Source: Tilletia caries (lineage: Eukaryota; Basidiomycota; Exobasidiomycetes; Tilletiales; Tilletiaceae). Taken from it: 64,000 nucleotides of DNA. The notes under the pieces were generated by a model. The model was given only the letters and a program-made list of their open reading frames with translations. It was not told the DNA's origin and ran no database searches. This document shows positions 45,440 to 56,921 of this stretch, in pieces. Position numbers and translations under genes: made by a program. Each line of letters starts with the position of its first letter. Position 1 is the first letter of the stretch. Location of the stretch: assembly GCA_032718865.1 (NCBI GenBank), contig JALUTQ010000005.1, positions 1,116,001 through 1,180,000 on the forward strand, in the 5' to 3' direction.

Positions 45440-46139
45440 CAGTGTTGTTGATTTCGGTCTTCGGGCGGGTTCGGGCGGGTAATTGCCGGGTAGCGTGGCG
45501 TTCGAGCAGCACCAAACCCGCCCGGCAATTCTGAGCTTTCCAAGTATACCCGTCCGGCCGGATAGGCGGGTACCCGACGGGTACCCGCCGACAACGGCTG
45601 GAAGAAATTCACTCATCAGGGACGCACATATAAGCACCTATATACAACATTCACATTTCGCTATTACTTTGTGCTGACAGTGAAGCCAGCCTCAAGCCAT
45701 GAATCCAAGCACATGATGGCAGTGACAGTAGACCCAGCCAGACGATTTCGACGCTTGGTAACGAGCTCTCCACCTCTGGAAAATGCTGCCTCCGAAGGAA
45801 CAGTAGCGCGAGAGCTACTGGTTTTGGAGCTGTTTGACATAGAACAGCCTTGCGAGTTGAGGTGTTCCTGGTGGAATGCGGTGATAGAGTAGCAGAGAAA
45901 GACACAGCGAGGAGGGGGAGAAGAGCAGAGGGGAAGATAGCGTGTCGAGACGCGTCGCGAGTGACGCGACTCGCGAATATATCGGGCAATTCGGGTTACC
46001 CGGTCCGCCTCCCCGACCGCCCGCAGTGGCCAAAAAAAAAATTTTACCCGCCCGCTCAACATTCTACCGCGAAAATCTCAGCCCGTACCCGTACCCGGAC
46101 CGGGTACCCGTCCGGGCGGGTATCCGATCAACAACACTG
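45440..46139 (-). mobile_element. non-autonomous hAT DNA transposon, 700 bp
   Basis: It starts CAGTGTTGTTGAT and ends with the inverse ATCAACAACACTG, a perfect 13-bp terminal repeat, flanked by a perfect 8-bp duplication. Subterminal regions on both sides carry many GGGCGGGT / CGGGTACCCG motifs in both orientations, typical hAT transposase-binding clusters. The interior keeps only the C-terminal end of a transposase. It is inserted between the divergent MAPEG and TXNDC17-like genes. Confidence 0.93.
45664..45852 (-). pseudogene. hAT transposase C-terminal dimerisation fragment
   Basis: On the minus strand the last ~55 codons read ATVPSEAAFSRGGELVTKRR, then NRLAGSTVTAIMCLDSWL, matching the hAT family C-terminal dimerisation domain (S-E-x-x-F-S-x-G-G ... 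L-x-P/T ... LxxW). The rest of the transposase is missing, so this copy cannot encode an enzyme. Confidence 0.85.
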
Positions 46140-46147
46140 TCGGACAC
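46140..46147. repeat. 8-bp target-site duplication, right (TCGGACAC)
   Basis: Perfect repeat of 45432-45439 directly outside the right terminal repeat. Confidence 0.92.
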
Positions 46148-46323
46148 CGGCTTCATGCCCTTCCTGCGTGCCCGAAAAGCTTAAAGTTATCTAATCTTAT
46201 CTTTCCGTGTCCATGTCACATCGGGCTGCCCGCCCATTCGGCTTATCCGGAAGTTTGGACGAGTGCAAGCTTCTTGAGGACGGCCATCATCAGCAACTCT
46301 GCAATTGTCTTGGGGGGGTCACC

Positions 46324-46832
46324 ATGCCGCTGCATACCACACAGCTTCCATCAGGCGTCGCGCAGGCGCCCTCGCCCGCCTATCTCATTTTCTGGGCCTC
46401 AGGCTCGCCTTCCTGGTGTCCAGACTGCCGTGACGCTGAGCCGGCCATTCACGCTGTCTTCGGCAAAAACCCCAACGAGAACCACGACGGGCCCGCGGGA
46501 TACATGCTGTACGTCGGAGACAGACCAACGTGAGTGTTTGAGCATTTGCTTTCCTACCTGGCAATGCTTGGCTGATCTGTGCTCTGTCCTCAACTTGCAG
46601 TTGGAAAGATCCAAACAATCACTATCGCTTGGACTACGGAGTCCAAAGTGTGCCCACAATCTTGCGATGGGAGAACGTGAGTTGTCCCAGATTAGCTCGG
46701 CATACTGTCAGCTCTGACTATGAAAACATCGTTCTCCTATCCGTTGCTGTTCAGGGCAAAGAGACGGGACGACTCGAGGACGATGACTGCCAAGACGAGG
46801 GCAAACTGCGTGAGTTTGTCAAGGCTGCTTGA
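46324..46832 (+). CDS. TXNDC17/TRP14-like thioredoxin-fold protein
   Basis: Three exons, 46324-46529, 46601-46676 and 46755-46832, give 119 aa. The active site is WCPDC at Cys32/Cys35, the hallmark of the TXNDC17 (DUF953) group rather than CGPC thioredoxins. Also conserved are YVGDRPTWKDPNNHYR, the cis-proline segment SVPTILRW, and the C-terminal GRLEDDDC. These cytosolic oxidoreductases reduce disulfides of selected partners. The chosen ATG has the context gtcaccATG and gives a length matching the family. An in-frame ATG at 46213 would add 37 residues with no family match. It is divergent from the MAPEG gene. Confidence 0.92.
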
Positions 46833-47237
46833 GCTTTGGCCAAAGAAGGGACGGGCGCGGAGCTGGCTCCCTGTCCGAAGCAAGTGCGCAGCGCGTGCGC
46901 GGATGTCGGACGGGTCGAACAAGCACTAGCATTCAATTGCCCTCCCAAGCTGTCTCTCCTTCATCCTCTAGGGACCGCCATATTCCCCTCGCAATCTCAA
47001 ACTGCCACTGCCTCCCTCTTCTTCCACTTGAGGCATCTTACACCCGTGAGGACAAACTTGATCACACAATGTGGCTGAAAGACGAACATCCATTCTGCAT
47101 TCATTTCCACAGGCGCATTCATTGAGAGAAATCTCTACCGAGTATCTCCCACTGCGTTGATCCCTTCAGGCTCCGTTGCGGCCTCGGCTCGGCCTTCGTC
47201 CTCCTTTCGACGGACGCAGCCTCGGGACCCACCAGGC
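46833..47237. promoter_or_regulatory. TXNDC17-like 3' region / RAD9 upstream
   Basis: 405 bp between two co-directional genes. No other coding sequence supported. It should include the RAD9 promoter. Confidence 0.4.
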
Positions 47238-49756
47238 ATGAAGGCCGTGCTCTCGTCAGAGTCTCTCAAGGGTGAGCTTGAACACGTATTGAGTCAGCGC
47301 GTATCACCATCTTGTCGAGACGCTGAGATTGATCTCCTATTCAGCATTCAACCATGCCCTCACATGCTTGAGCAAGTTTGGCGACAACCTTTCCCTTCAG
47401 GCAGCGAGGCAAGACGATGGGAAAGAAATGGTGAGTGCTCACACCAACTGCCGACCGTCGCTATCCATTTTCTGTCGCTGACCATGCCCGTCCCGTCATC
47501 AGTTGCGGCTCTCCACAATCAACTCGTCGTCATCCGCTTTCGCCGCCTTCTTCTTCTACGGTGACTTTTTCGAAGAGTTTAATGTGCGGTTGCGGGAAGA
47601 CTACGAGCCGACGAAGAGCGCGCAGCGGTCGAAGATTGAGTGTCAGCTCCACGCCAAGGTGAGTGCTGAGAATTTCTCCTTGCCTGGCGACAATTGTCAA
47701 GGAGACTGAGTGCTTCGAACCACCAACAGGCGCTTTCCTCCATTCTGAAATCACGCCTGAATCGCGGTCTTGAGCGCTGCGAGATTCACATCGTCCAGCC
47801 GCTCTCCTACAGTACGCCCGCCAGCACAAACGTGCCCCAAGACTCGCAGGCCTTGAACGGAAACGCCATGGAGGCCCGTCTTCTCCTCCGCCTTCACTGT
47901 GCTCATGGGGTAGTCAAGACTCACAAGTTGACGTATGAACCCAAGAAATCACTCTATCCGACGGCCAATCCGCATCCCGGATGTGTTGTCGTCGTTGGGC
48001 CGCGGACGGCGTCGGAGTGGTTGGACCCCTTTCTCAGCTCGAAGGGGGGTGGCGGAGGTGCAGGAGGATCAGGTGGAGGATCAGGTGTGGGTGCAGCTGG
48101 TGGAGCAGCGGGACCTGCGGGCGAAGTCAGTCTGCACTGTGGACCGGATTTCTGCATCGTCAAGAACAAGGAGATTGATCTCGCGGCTAGGCTAGACAGT
48201 CGGTCCGGAGACAACAGAGGTGAGTCTAGGCTTGAGGTGAATGCATTTCTCATGAGCTCAGGTGCATCTTGCTCATCGTGCCTTTTACGTGCAGGTTCTG
48301 TTCTGCGAAACATCCAGACTGAGGTCCGGATCGATCTGCAGAGCTTTTCTTCGTACGATGTCCAAGAGTTGGTCCATCTCACGTTCCCGCTCAAAGAGTT
48401 TAAGGTCAGCTTCATGGCACGTCTGAAGACGATCCGTTCATGTGTGAATGCTGACGTTCTGAAGGTGCTCCTCGCAGGCGGCAGTGGCACTCGCCGAATC
48501 ACTTGGATTCCCTCTCGAAATCAGATTCGGCATAAACGACCAGCCACTCTTCATACTTATATCCAATGCCCATCAAATCGCCACCGCTTCTGCGGGAACT
48601 GCTGGCGCGGCTGCTCCCCATGCGTCCGGGAGCAGCTCTATGCCAAAGGCTACCTACGAGCAAGGGGAGGCAACACTCCGTGCCGAGTTTGTGCTTGCGA
48701 CCACTCAAGAGCCCGACCCGGTCGAACCTGAAAGCGGTGAAGTTCCTGCTGCGGATGCGGCCGGGGGCGCTGGCGCTGGTGCTGGAGCGGGTCCCTCGGC
48801 TTTGAACGTTGCCGCACCGGCAGCATCTGCCTCAGAGCGATTACCCAGACACACGCCTGCCTCTGGCGCGGAGGCTCGATGGACGGCAGGCAGTGGAGCA
48901 GGCGGTGGAGAGGATGACAGCTTACCGCCGTTGGAGCCCCTCTTTCGACCTTCTCAATCAGACTCGGCCATGCCCTATGAACCGGATGCTACACCTCCCG
49001 AGTACAACCCGCTTCAATCGACGCCTTGTCCGTCAATACCGGCAAGGTCAGGAGTATCCGCAACGCCGGCAACGATTCTAGCGGCATCAGGCATTCCTCA
49101 GATACAATTCTCTGATCATGGCCGCTTTGTACTGCGTGCAAGTCAGACGTCAACGCGAGACGCGGACGAAGCGCTCATGGCGAATCTTCGCACCGATCCT
49201 CCTAGCGGTGTCTCGAACTTCACTGGACAACCTGCCTCTGAGGATTCGTCTTTCGTTCTCAGAGAGCCCGAGGCGACGCCCCTTGAGGCTGACGATGGGG
49301 AGGCTGGCACTCCATGGGGGGCTACAGCCGCTCGTGCTGCCGATGCCACGGATGGGGCTGTTCAAGGTTCACCTTTCGCTTCCGGTCAAGCTCAGCCAGA
49401 AGTGGACGATTACTTCTTCGGGGACGACGATTATGATGATCTGGACTTTGGCTACGAACTAGGAGGAGGAGGTGTAGGGGGAGAAGAGGCACCGAGGGAA
49501 ATGGAAGGGGTAGAGGTGAAGCCGGCGGCTGAAGAAGTGGAAGCGGAGGATCAGGAGGAAGCCGATGTGCCTCCTACTCCGACACCACCTCCTGAAAGCG
49601 ACGACGCGACGCAGGGAGAGGACGACGTCGAGAGATTGCGGAGAAGGAAGAAGGTGAGCTCCTCGTGTGCCAGGGACTGCGTTTGGCTTGACCCGTCTCA
49701 ACTTCAGCATGCTGATGCCCCTCTCCCTCTACTCGCAGTACCGGCCAGTCTTCTGA
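47238..49756 (+). CDS. RAD9: Rad9 subunit of the 9-1-1 DNA-damage checkpoint clamp
   Basis: Rad9 forms a PCNA-like ring with Rad1 and Hus1 at damaged DNA, and its tail activates the ATR-family kinase. Seven exons, 47238-47271, 47345-47430, 47503-47658, 47730-48219, 48295-48404, 48478-49653 and 49739-49756, give 689 aa. The clamp domain covers ~1-380: MKAVLSSESLK, AFNHALTCLSKFGDNLSLQA, FFEEFNVR, CQLHAKALSSILKSR, FPLKEFKAAVALAESLG and INDQPLFI. A Gly-rich loop sits near 48045-48115. The disordered tail is Ser/Pro-rich with an acidic-aromatic block DDYFFGDDDYDDLDFGYE, like the TopBP1/Dpb11-interacting tails. The final exon encodes only YRPVF. If that intron is retained, the frame stops at 49839 instead. 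Confidence 0.92.
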
Positions 49757-49996
49757 GAGCGCCGGTCCACGGACGGTACAGATGGCGTTGTTCAAAGCAG
49801 AAGTGTAATTTTTGCTCCAGCAATTGCATGCATTTTTAGGTCCGGTATTTCGGCGCTCGGACACCTTCAGGTCACCGAAGACCGAAGCCCAGTCCGAGAG
49901 AATCTCTTGGGATCTGTGAGCTTTTGGACGACGTCGACCTCGCATTCATTCCTGTCTGGAGCTGCGTATCTGACTTGCTCCCTCATCCTGTCGGCC
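49757..49996. promoter_or_regulatory. RAD9 3' / methylisocitrate lyase upstream region
   Basis: 240 bp between two co-directional genes; likely RAD9 3' UTR and the next promoter. Confidence 0.35.
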
Positions 49997-52449
49997 ATGT
50001 CGTCTGCAAGGCTTCCTCTGCAACTCGCCCGCCGCACCTCGCCGCTCACGCGTGTCCAGCTGTCCTCCGCTCCAACGTCTGCATTGCACAGACAACCTTG
50101 CGTCCTAGCCGCGACCAGGTCAACCCGCGTAGCAGCCATGTCGTCGACAAGCTCCGCAGCGGCAGCGAGGAGTGTAGCTGCGACATCGCTGGTGCCTCCG
50201 CCTGCCCCGCTGCCGCTTCAAAGCCCGACTGTCGAGCAAGAAACGGAAGAGTTCAAAGCTCGTGTGAAGGCGGTTCAAGAGTGGTGGGACAGTCCTCGAT
50301 TCAAGGGCATCAAGGTGAGATTTCATCCCGCCTGAATGGCGCAGGTCTTCTCGTACAAAGCAGCGCAAGCTCATCTGAATTCGTCTTCTGGTGTTGCGAC
50401 CTGCTGCAGCGCCCATACACTGCCGAGTCGGTTGTGACCAAGCGAGGGTCGATGCCCGTGCAGCCTCCTCAGTCATCTCTCCTCGCCGACAAGCTCTTCG
50501 CATTGCTCTCGGAGCGCGCCAAGGAGCGCAAGCCGGTGCACACCATGGGCGCCATTGATCCCATCCAACAGTCCCAAATGGCATACAACCAGGAAGTCGT
50601 CTATGTCTCCGGCTGGGCGGCCAGTTCTGTTCTGACGACCTGCAACAACGAGGTCGGGCCGGATTTGGCGGACTACCCGTACACGACGGTACCGAACCAG
50701 GTTCAGCGTCTGTTCAAGGCGCAACTTCACCATGACCGTAAACACTACGACGAGAGGTGTCAACTTTCGCCTGAGCAGCGCGCTGAGAAGCCTTGGGTGG
50801 ACTACCTTCGACCCATCATCGCTGATGCCGACACTGGGTGAGTCCCTCCATCACCGCGAGGAGAGGGAATTCACCTTGATGCACATGCACTCCAAGCTAA
50901 TTGCCCCTTTTCAATCGCGTTTGCAGACACGGTGGTCTAAGCACTGTACTGAAGCTGGCCAAGCTCTTCGCCGAGCATGTAAGTACCGGTCACGTCATCC
51001 TCTGGAGCATGTAGTCCAAACTTTCTCACATTCATGCTCCCCTTTATCTCAGGGCGCGTCAGCAATCCATTTGGAAGACCAGCTGCACGGAGGAAAGAAG
51101 GTGAGATTTCCGAAAGCCCAAGCTAGGTTTTGAGGAAGAAGGCACTGAAACGTTTCCTGCCTGAATCAGTGTGGTCATCAAGCAGGAAAAGTTCTTGTCC
51201 CCACCTCTGAGCACATCAACCGTCTCGTAGCTTGCCGTCTCGCCTGGGACGTCCTCGGCGCCTCCAACCTCGTCATTGCCCGCACGGACTCCGAGTCGGC
51301 CAAGCTCATCTCGAGCACCATCGACGCTCGTGACCACGAGTTTGTGCTGGGTGTCGTCGGCTGGGACGATGCGAACGGGTCCAAGCTCAGTCTTGCGGAC
51401 ACGTTGGCCAAGGCGGACGCTGCGGGTAAAGCGGGCGCCGAGTTGGATCAGGTTGAGAAGGAGTGGATGGACGGCATCACACTGAAGACGTGGGACGAAG
51501 GTACGACATGACTTCCTCTATGCATGACTTTGGGCCACCTGAGCTGATTTCCATCATTATCGCCTCCCTCATTCGCAGCTGTGATCGATCACAATGCAAA
51601 CAACGCATCTGGCGTCGAAGCATACCGATCCGAACTGGCCGCCGCAGCGAAGGCGTCCTCCGGCCTGGTACCCATCTCCCAAGCGCGGGCCATCGCCGCC
51701 AAGGCATTCGGCGGTGCCGACAAGCTCCCGCACTGGAGCTGGGACGCACCCCGGACAAAGGAAGGCTATTACCACTTCCGAGGTGGCGTCGCTCCCGCAC
51801 TCAAGCGTGTTAAGGCCTTTGCGCCGTACTCGGATCTGCTGTGGCTGGAGACCAAGACGCCGGACTTGGATCAGGCTCGCGGGTTTGCGGGGGAGATCCA
51901 TGAGGAGTTCCCTGGCAAGTGGTTGGTGTACAATCTGAGTCCGAGCTTCAACTGGAGTGGGCATGGCTTCAACGGTGCGTCTCGTTGCTCTTCATTGTGC
52001 TTTCGAGTCCTGTCGCCCCACACTGACGAATCTATTGCTGTCCCTCTTCGCCTCACAGAGAAGACGCTCAAGTCCTTCATCTGGGATCTGGCCGAGTCAG
52101 GCTTCGTCTTGCAACTCATCTCGCTCGCAGGTCTGCACTCCACCGGCATGGTCACCCACGAGCTCAGCACACGGTTCAAGACGGAGGGTATGTTGGCGTA
52201 TGTCAACTTGATCCAGCGACGGGAGAAGGAGCTCGGCTGCGACGTGCTCACTCATCAGAAGTGGAGCGGAGCTGCGTATACCGACCGGATGGTCCAGGCT
52301 GTCAGCAGGTGAGCTATTGTCGGAGAATGAGTATACCCTACGGCTTAGTGCATCAGATTACTGATTGTCCGACATTGTCTCCGATCATTTACAGCGGAAG
52401 CAGCGGGACGAGTGCGATGGGCGCGGACAGCACCGAACACTCATTCTGA
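49997..52449 (+). CDS. mitochondrial 2-methylisocitrate lyase
   Basis: Cleaves 2-methylisocitrate to pyruvate and succinate in the methylcitrate cycle, which disposes of propionyl-CoA in mitochondria. Eight exons, 49997-50314, 50410-50837, 50927-50978, 51053-51100, 51170-51500, 51579-51974, 52059-52308 and 52395-52449, give 625 aa. The N-terminus MSSARLPLQLARRTSPLTRV is Arg-rich, acid-free and looks like a transit peptide. The signature KKCGH (281-285) is formed across the fourth intron. HTMGAIDP, VYVSGWAASSVL, NQVQRLFKAQLHHDRKH and HLEDQLHGG fit methylisocitrate lyase better than peroxisomal isocitrate lyase, which has a shorter N-terminus. The C-terminus TEHSF is not a clear peroxisomal signal. 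All junctions are in phase. Confidence 0.92.
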
Positions 52450-52862
52450 TGGGTGCGAAAGGCTTCTACGTCCGGGCGAATGGAATTTTTGAGATTGATT
52501 TCAGGATCAGCCGAGTCATTCTGAGAGAGTCATCGAGCCTATGCTACAGGTGGTGGAGAAGAACAATGCGAAGGAGAATGCTTTCAGGCCCGCTACATGC
52601 TGGTTTTTGATTAGGAAGAGCGAAACCGAAAAAGAAGGAAAGGACGTTCAGAAGTTCTGGAGATGGCCATGTCGGCAGCGGCCCGCGAATACATCCCCAG
52701 AATTCAAATGGTTTGGAAGCCTGAGAGTCGGCTCTCCGGCAGCTATCAGCTGGTTCCGCAAGTCCGGAAGATGGTTACTTGCTGTACATATGGGTGGTTG
52801 GTCGGAGCGCAGAGGTTCTTCGTCTCCTCCGAAATCTGCAACCCTTGAGCCGGTGTTGCGTT
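52450..52862. other. convergent 3' region, no gene seen
   Basis: 413 bp between the methylisocitrate lyase stop and the stop of the minus-strand membrane protein. Short frames only. Confidence 0.4.
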
Positions 52863-54827
52863 TCAGGTGTCGGAGATGTTCCCCTGCTGGAAGTTCGACG
52901 CGAGTCTTCGTACTTGAATCCCGTCGGTCTCGTCATTCTCCTCCTCGTCTTCGTCTTCATCTTCATCCTCGTCGTCCTCGTCCACAGAGAGCGCAACTCC
53001 TGCCACACAGATTACGCGAGGCGATGCGTGGCTCCCCGAAATGCTGCTGACTGTGCTGTTTCCGGTCGTGGGACGACGCGGCGTAGCGACGAGGCTCGAA
53101 GAGAACGCCGCGCTGGCCTTTCTCGTGTCAGTCGGGAAGAACGTCAACGCCGAATCGGCTGTGCCCGTTCGTAGGCGGCCGCCAGTGGACAGTTCGGTAC
53201 CTCGCGACGACGGGTGAAAAGCTTCATCGTGCTGCTTCGCCGTCGCTCCGTCCGTGTCGGCATTCAGCGTATTGCCACTCGAACTTGCTGGCATCAGCAC
53301 CCCTTGCACGCCCCTCTTCGTCCACTCGGACAGGAATCGAAATGTAGGCGAAGGCGAGAAGCCGGCGGTAGTGACAGCCCATTGGGTCGCCTTTGCTTCG
53401 CCTTGCTGGCTGTTCTTCGAGGGCGTCGTCCGCTGACTTGATGAGCTGTTCCGATGGCTGCCATCCTCGTCGCCGCCGCCGCTTGCCAGGGGGGAGCTGA
53501 TCCAGGGTTGCCAACCGCCAGGGAGAGGAGGCGAGGTGATTATGCGCGATTCCGTCGAGGAGGCTGACATCCGCCTCGGCGACATTGTGGTATCTCCACC
53601 CAAGAAGACGGCAGCTGCCTTGGCCTCGAGGGCCAGACGCTCCTGACTGCCGTTCGGCAAAGTTCGACCGAGAGACAGGCTCTGCCGAGGCGTCAATCCA
53701 TTGACGTCATCGTCGTCTCCGCCTTCTGTAGCCGCGGTGACGGGCTCGACGTCGAGCGGGTGATGGAAGTTGGTTCGGAAGCTGTTAGGAGTGCGAATGA
53801 CCCGAGCTGGTGGTCGTTGATGCGGCAGGCTGGTGTTCGCGGTACTCTTTCGTGAGGCTGGTGGGGACGGGATGATGTTGGCGGTGATATATGATCGAGG
53901 TGAGCTTGGAGCGGTGAAGGAGTCGTTGTTGTAGAGGAGGGAGGACGAGCCGAGGTTGGGCGAAGAAGCGGCGAATGCACCGAGAAAGGGCAGCACCGTT
54001 GGTCTGACGTGGCCATTGGACCATTGAGTACCGGGCATAGACGTCAAAATCGGTGCCGAGCCTTTGCGTTGGCTGTATGGGGCCTGACAGAACAGACCTA
54101 GAGTACTGTTGCTTTCGGGATACACAGCCTCTGCTGGTAGAAGGCTTCGACCCGAGGGAGGTGTGGCGGGTGGGGTGGACAGCAGATTCTCGATCTCGAC
54201 CTCCGCCTGATCAGCGGGTAGAACAACTTCGTATTCTTGAGAGTCATTCATATGGTGCGGGATGCACGTCGACTGTCCTTGTCGTGACTTAGGCTGCTTG
54301 GAAAGCCACTGAGGGATTGAACCATTTGTCAAGGTCGGACTCGTGTTAAGGTCGGTGTACCGAGATGGTGGCGAAATGACTTGTTCCAGTCTCTGACTTG
54401 CTCCTTCTTCTGGTTCGGGATCGCGAGGCCGCTTTCCATCGACGAGGAAGACGTATGCACCTACGGCCAGCACGATGAGCGAGCTGCCTGCTGCGACGAC
54501 AGAGAGAATGGCGATTATGCGTTCTTGAGTCGTATCAAAGCCAGGGGCCAGAAGGAGCAGGGCAAGCGCAAACTGGACCGATCCCGTGAGAAGCAAGATG
54601 TGCTGGATGTCATCCTTGTGCCTGCCGGAAAGGTGGAAGAGGAGTGTGGGCAGAATGACGGCGGCCTGAGCGATGAAAGTGAGAATGGAGATGACGGTGG
54701 GAGTATAGGACTCCGAGATGAGAAGGTTGATAGTGCCGGCTGCGACCAGAGTTGGGACTGTGACGATGCTGAGAGTGAGAGCGCACGTCCTGAGCCACGA
54801 AGGCAGAGACTCGCGACAATCCGACAT
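52863..54827 (-). CDS. four-TM protein with long disordered tail, unknown function
   Basis: An intronless frame of 654 aa. Four hydrophobic segments lie in the first 130 residues, near 11-37, 43-67, 74-97 and 103-128, with short loops (KDD between 2 and 3). The rest, from GKRPRDPEPEEG on, is a Ser/Pro/Thr-rich disordered tail, presumably cytosolic, with a CIPHHMNDSQEYEVVLP patch and an acidic run DEDDEDEDEDEDEEENDE before the C-terminus NFQQGNISDT. The tail holds many SP/TP sites. I do not recognise the family; the layout resembles fungal MARVEL-like or sensor proteins, but no diagnostic motif is visible. The start is the ATG at 54827, and no upstream in-frame alternative looks better. Confidence 0.75.
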   Translation of the reverse strand: MSDCRESLPSWLRTCALTLSIVTVPTLVAAGTINLLISESYTPTVISILTFIAQAAVILPTLLFHLSGRHKDDIQHILLLTGSVQFALALLLLAPGFDTTQERIIAILSVVAAGSSLIVLAVGAYVFLVDGKRPRDPEPEEGASQRLEQVISPPSRYTDLNTSPTLTNGSIPQWLSKQPKSRQGQSTCIPHHMNDSQEYEVVLPADQAEVEIENLLSTPPATPPSGRSLLPAEAVYPESNSTLGLFCQAPYSQRKGSAPILTSMPGTQWSNGHVRPTVLPFLGAFAASSPNLGSSSLLYNNDSFTAPSSPRSYITANIIPSPPASRKSTANTSLPHQRPPARVIRTPNSFRTNFHHPLDVEPVTAATEGGDDDDVNGLTPRQSLSLGRTLPNGSQERLALEAKAAAVFLGGDTTMSPRRMSASSTESRIITSPPLPGGWQPWISSPLASGGGDEDGSHRNSSSSQRTTPSKNSQQGEAKATQWAVTTAGFSPSPTFRFLSEWTKRGVQGVLMPASSSGNTLNADTDGATAKQHDEAFHPSSRGTELSTGGRLRTGTADSALTFFPTDTRKASAAFSSSLVATPRRPTTGNSTVSSISGSHASPRVICVAGVALSVDEDDEDEDEDEDEEENDETDGIQVRRLASNFQQGNISDT

Positions 54828-55390
54828 CTGGATCGAAGGTACTGTCTAAGTTGCGATGCAGGTGAGAAGACAGTGAGAGAGGGTGTGTGGTGGAAGAAAG
54901 CAGATGGTGGCAGGAAGGCAGAAGCAGAACTGGAGGGAGAGAAAAGTCAGCGTTGTTATATTGTATACACCGTGTGCTGCGTGCTGCGAGGAAGAAGGTC
55001 AGCTGTTTCTTCTGACTGCATGAGAAAGAAGGAGTGATCAGTGAATGGGCGTCTGGCGGCAGCAGTATGCCACGGGATTCCCAGACGATACGGCGCCAGG
55101 GGGCGACACACACACAAACACAGATAACAGCTTGGCCGCGCCTCCTTGTGCGCAGGACTTGGCTGTGTGCCGACCATGATCGTGGTCGCACCCTCCAGCC
55201 AGCTCGATCTCAGGCGCGAGGGGTAACCGGTAACAGCCACGCGACTGACCTCGCAGCTCCGACGTCTGCCGTTCCCATAACGTTCTTGGACCAGCGGTAC
55301 CTGGACGGTTCTGCCTGAGTCGAGCTCCCTCAGGCCTCAGCACGTTCCAATTTCGAGCACCACAACAACTTGGACAAAGGCAACGACAGC
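54828..55390. promoter_or_regulatory. divergent promoter region, four-TM protein / WW protein
   Basis: 563 bp between two divergent starts. No supported gene or clear TATA. Confidence 0.4.
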
Positions 55391-56567
55391 ATGAGTGGGT
55401 ATCCTCAGTCAGATTTCGGCGCGCACAGCGGAGGGGAGCGAGGCGGCGGCGGCGGCGGTGGCGGTGACGATGGCGAGACGCGACCTCTGCCGCGAGGATG
55501 GGTCAGACAATGGAATGCCCAGTACGGCCGCTGGTTCTACATCGACACCCACTCCGACCCACCGCGCTCGATCTGGGTGCACCCCCTGGACGAACAGTCG
55601 TCGTTCGCTCCTCCCCCGGCGCCTCCAGGAGGTGCGCCTCCGCCAAGGGGGTATCCTCCGGCATCAGGCTACGGTAACAACCAGGGACAGGGCCAAGGCT
55701 ATCCGCCGCCTCAAGGCCAACAAAGTCAAGGTCAAGGCTATCCACCACCCTCGGGCCAAGGTCAAGCTTACGGTCAGGGCTATCCGCCATCTCAAGGACA
55801 AGGCCAAGGCTATCCGCCTCAAGGACAAGGTCAGGGCTATCCAAGACCTCCCGGTCAAGCGCAGCAAGGACAAGGCTACCCTCCTCCTCAGGGTCAAGGT
55901 TATCCGAGCGCGGGCGGCTATCCTGCGCAAGGCGGATACTACCCTTCTCCGCCTCAACAGCAACAGGGTAGCGGATATGCTCCAAACCAAGGATACTCTG
56001 CTCCTAACCAGGGGTACTCGGCGCCTCCTCAAGCTGGATACCCACAACAGCAACAGAAGCCTCCCAAGAAGTCAGGGTTCGGCGGGTTGTCGTCCGGGTT
56101 TGGAAACATGGCGCTCGGAGCAGGCGGAGGTCTCCTCGGCGGCATGGCTCTCGGCGAGATGCTCGGTACGTGTCTCATTTTCTGAACTCTTCCCATCTTC
56201 AGCATTGAGAGTTACTAACACCCTTGCTAATCTGTTCCCAGAACACCACCGCGACGAAGAGGAAAGCGATAGGCGAGAAGAGGATCGTGAAGAAGCTGAG
56301 CGAGAGCGGGAGCAGGCCGAGAGGGAGCGGGAGGAGACGGAGCGAGAGCGAGAGCAGCAGGAGCAGCAACGAGAACAACAAGAACGGGATAACAGCGACA
56401 ACAGCAGCAATAGCGACAAGAGTAGCAACAGCGACAAGAGCGACCACAGCGATCACGGCGACAATGGCGACAACGACGACGGCGGTGACGATGGCGGATC
56501 TGACAATGGAGGAGGGTCCGACGACGGAGGGGGGGATGACGATGGCGGTGGTGACGACGACGATTGA
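55391..56567 (+). CDS. WW-domain protein with QGQGYPP repeats and acidic tail
   Basis: Two exons, 55391-56165 and 56242-56567, give 366 aa. One WW domain covers ~residues 33-65: PLPRGWVRQW, YGRWFYIDTH, and SIWVHPL, with both signature tryptophans. About 110 residues of GQGYPP-type repeats follow, then QQQQKPPKKSGFGGL and a Gly/Ala hydrophobic stretch with GGGLLGGMALGEML, similar to the tails of yeast Wwm1 and other annexin-like or lipid-binding Pro/Gly/Tyr proteins. Exon 2 adds an Arg/Glu coiled region (REREQAERERE) and a Ser/Asn/Asp-Gly tail ending DDDD. Role unknown; WW domains bind PPxY partners. Several introduced frames in the same region are repeat shadows. Confidence 0.86.
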
Positions 56568-56921
56568 ACGATGATTCAAGGTCTCAAGCTGTCCACACCC
56601 GCCCATCTCTCCAGTACACACGACACACATACATATAGGTCCTGTCCGCGGACTCGCCATCAGTCAATACACACGGAAATGCTCTTGCCCTTGCCCTTGC
56701 TCTCCTCCCCTTGCTGAATGCTGTTCGGTGTTCCCTTTGTCCGACCATGCGAAGTGGCCCGAGCACCAAAGCGTCATGAATCGGGGCGCGGACCTCTCCC
56801 TCGCTCCCACGCTCCCCAGTCGCGACCCCTCTTTGACGTTCGCCTGCTGTTGCGCGTCGTCCATCATTAATTCCATTATTTGCACTCACACTTCGAATCT
56901 CGCAGACTTCACACAGACAAC

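Noticed and set aside
51581..52312. Separate gene start at the lyase exon 6
   Set aside because: It is the in-frame continuation of the methylisocitrate lyase, reached by a canonical intron.
49997..52449. Peroxisomal isocitrate lyase (ICL1) for the lyase gene
   Set aside because: HTMGAIDP, NQVQRLFKAQ and the Arg-rich N-terminus fit the methylisocitrate lyase branch; no peroxisomal C-terminal signal.
54381..55037. 218-codon plus-strand frame over the four-TM gene start
   Set aside because: It is antisense to the TM region with a charge-rich composition and no domain.
55395..56241. Alternative long frame through the WW gene
   Set aside because: Out of frame with the WW domain in exon 1; it only joins the true frame in the second exon region.
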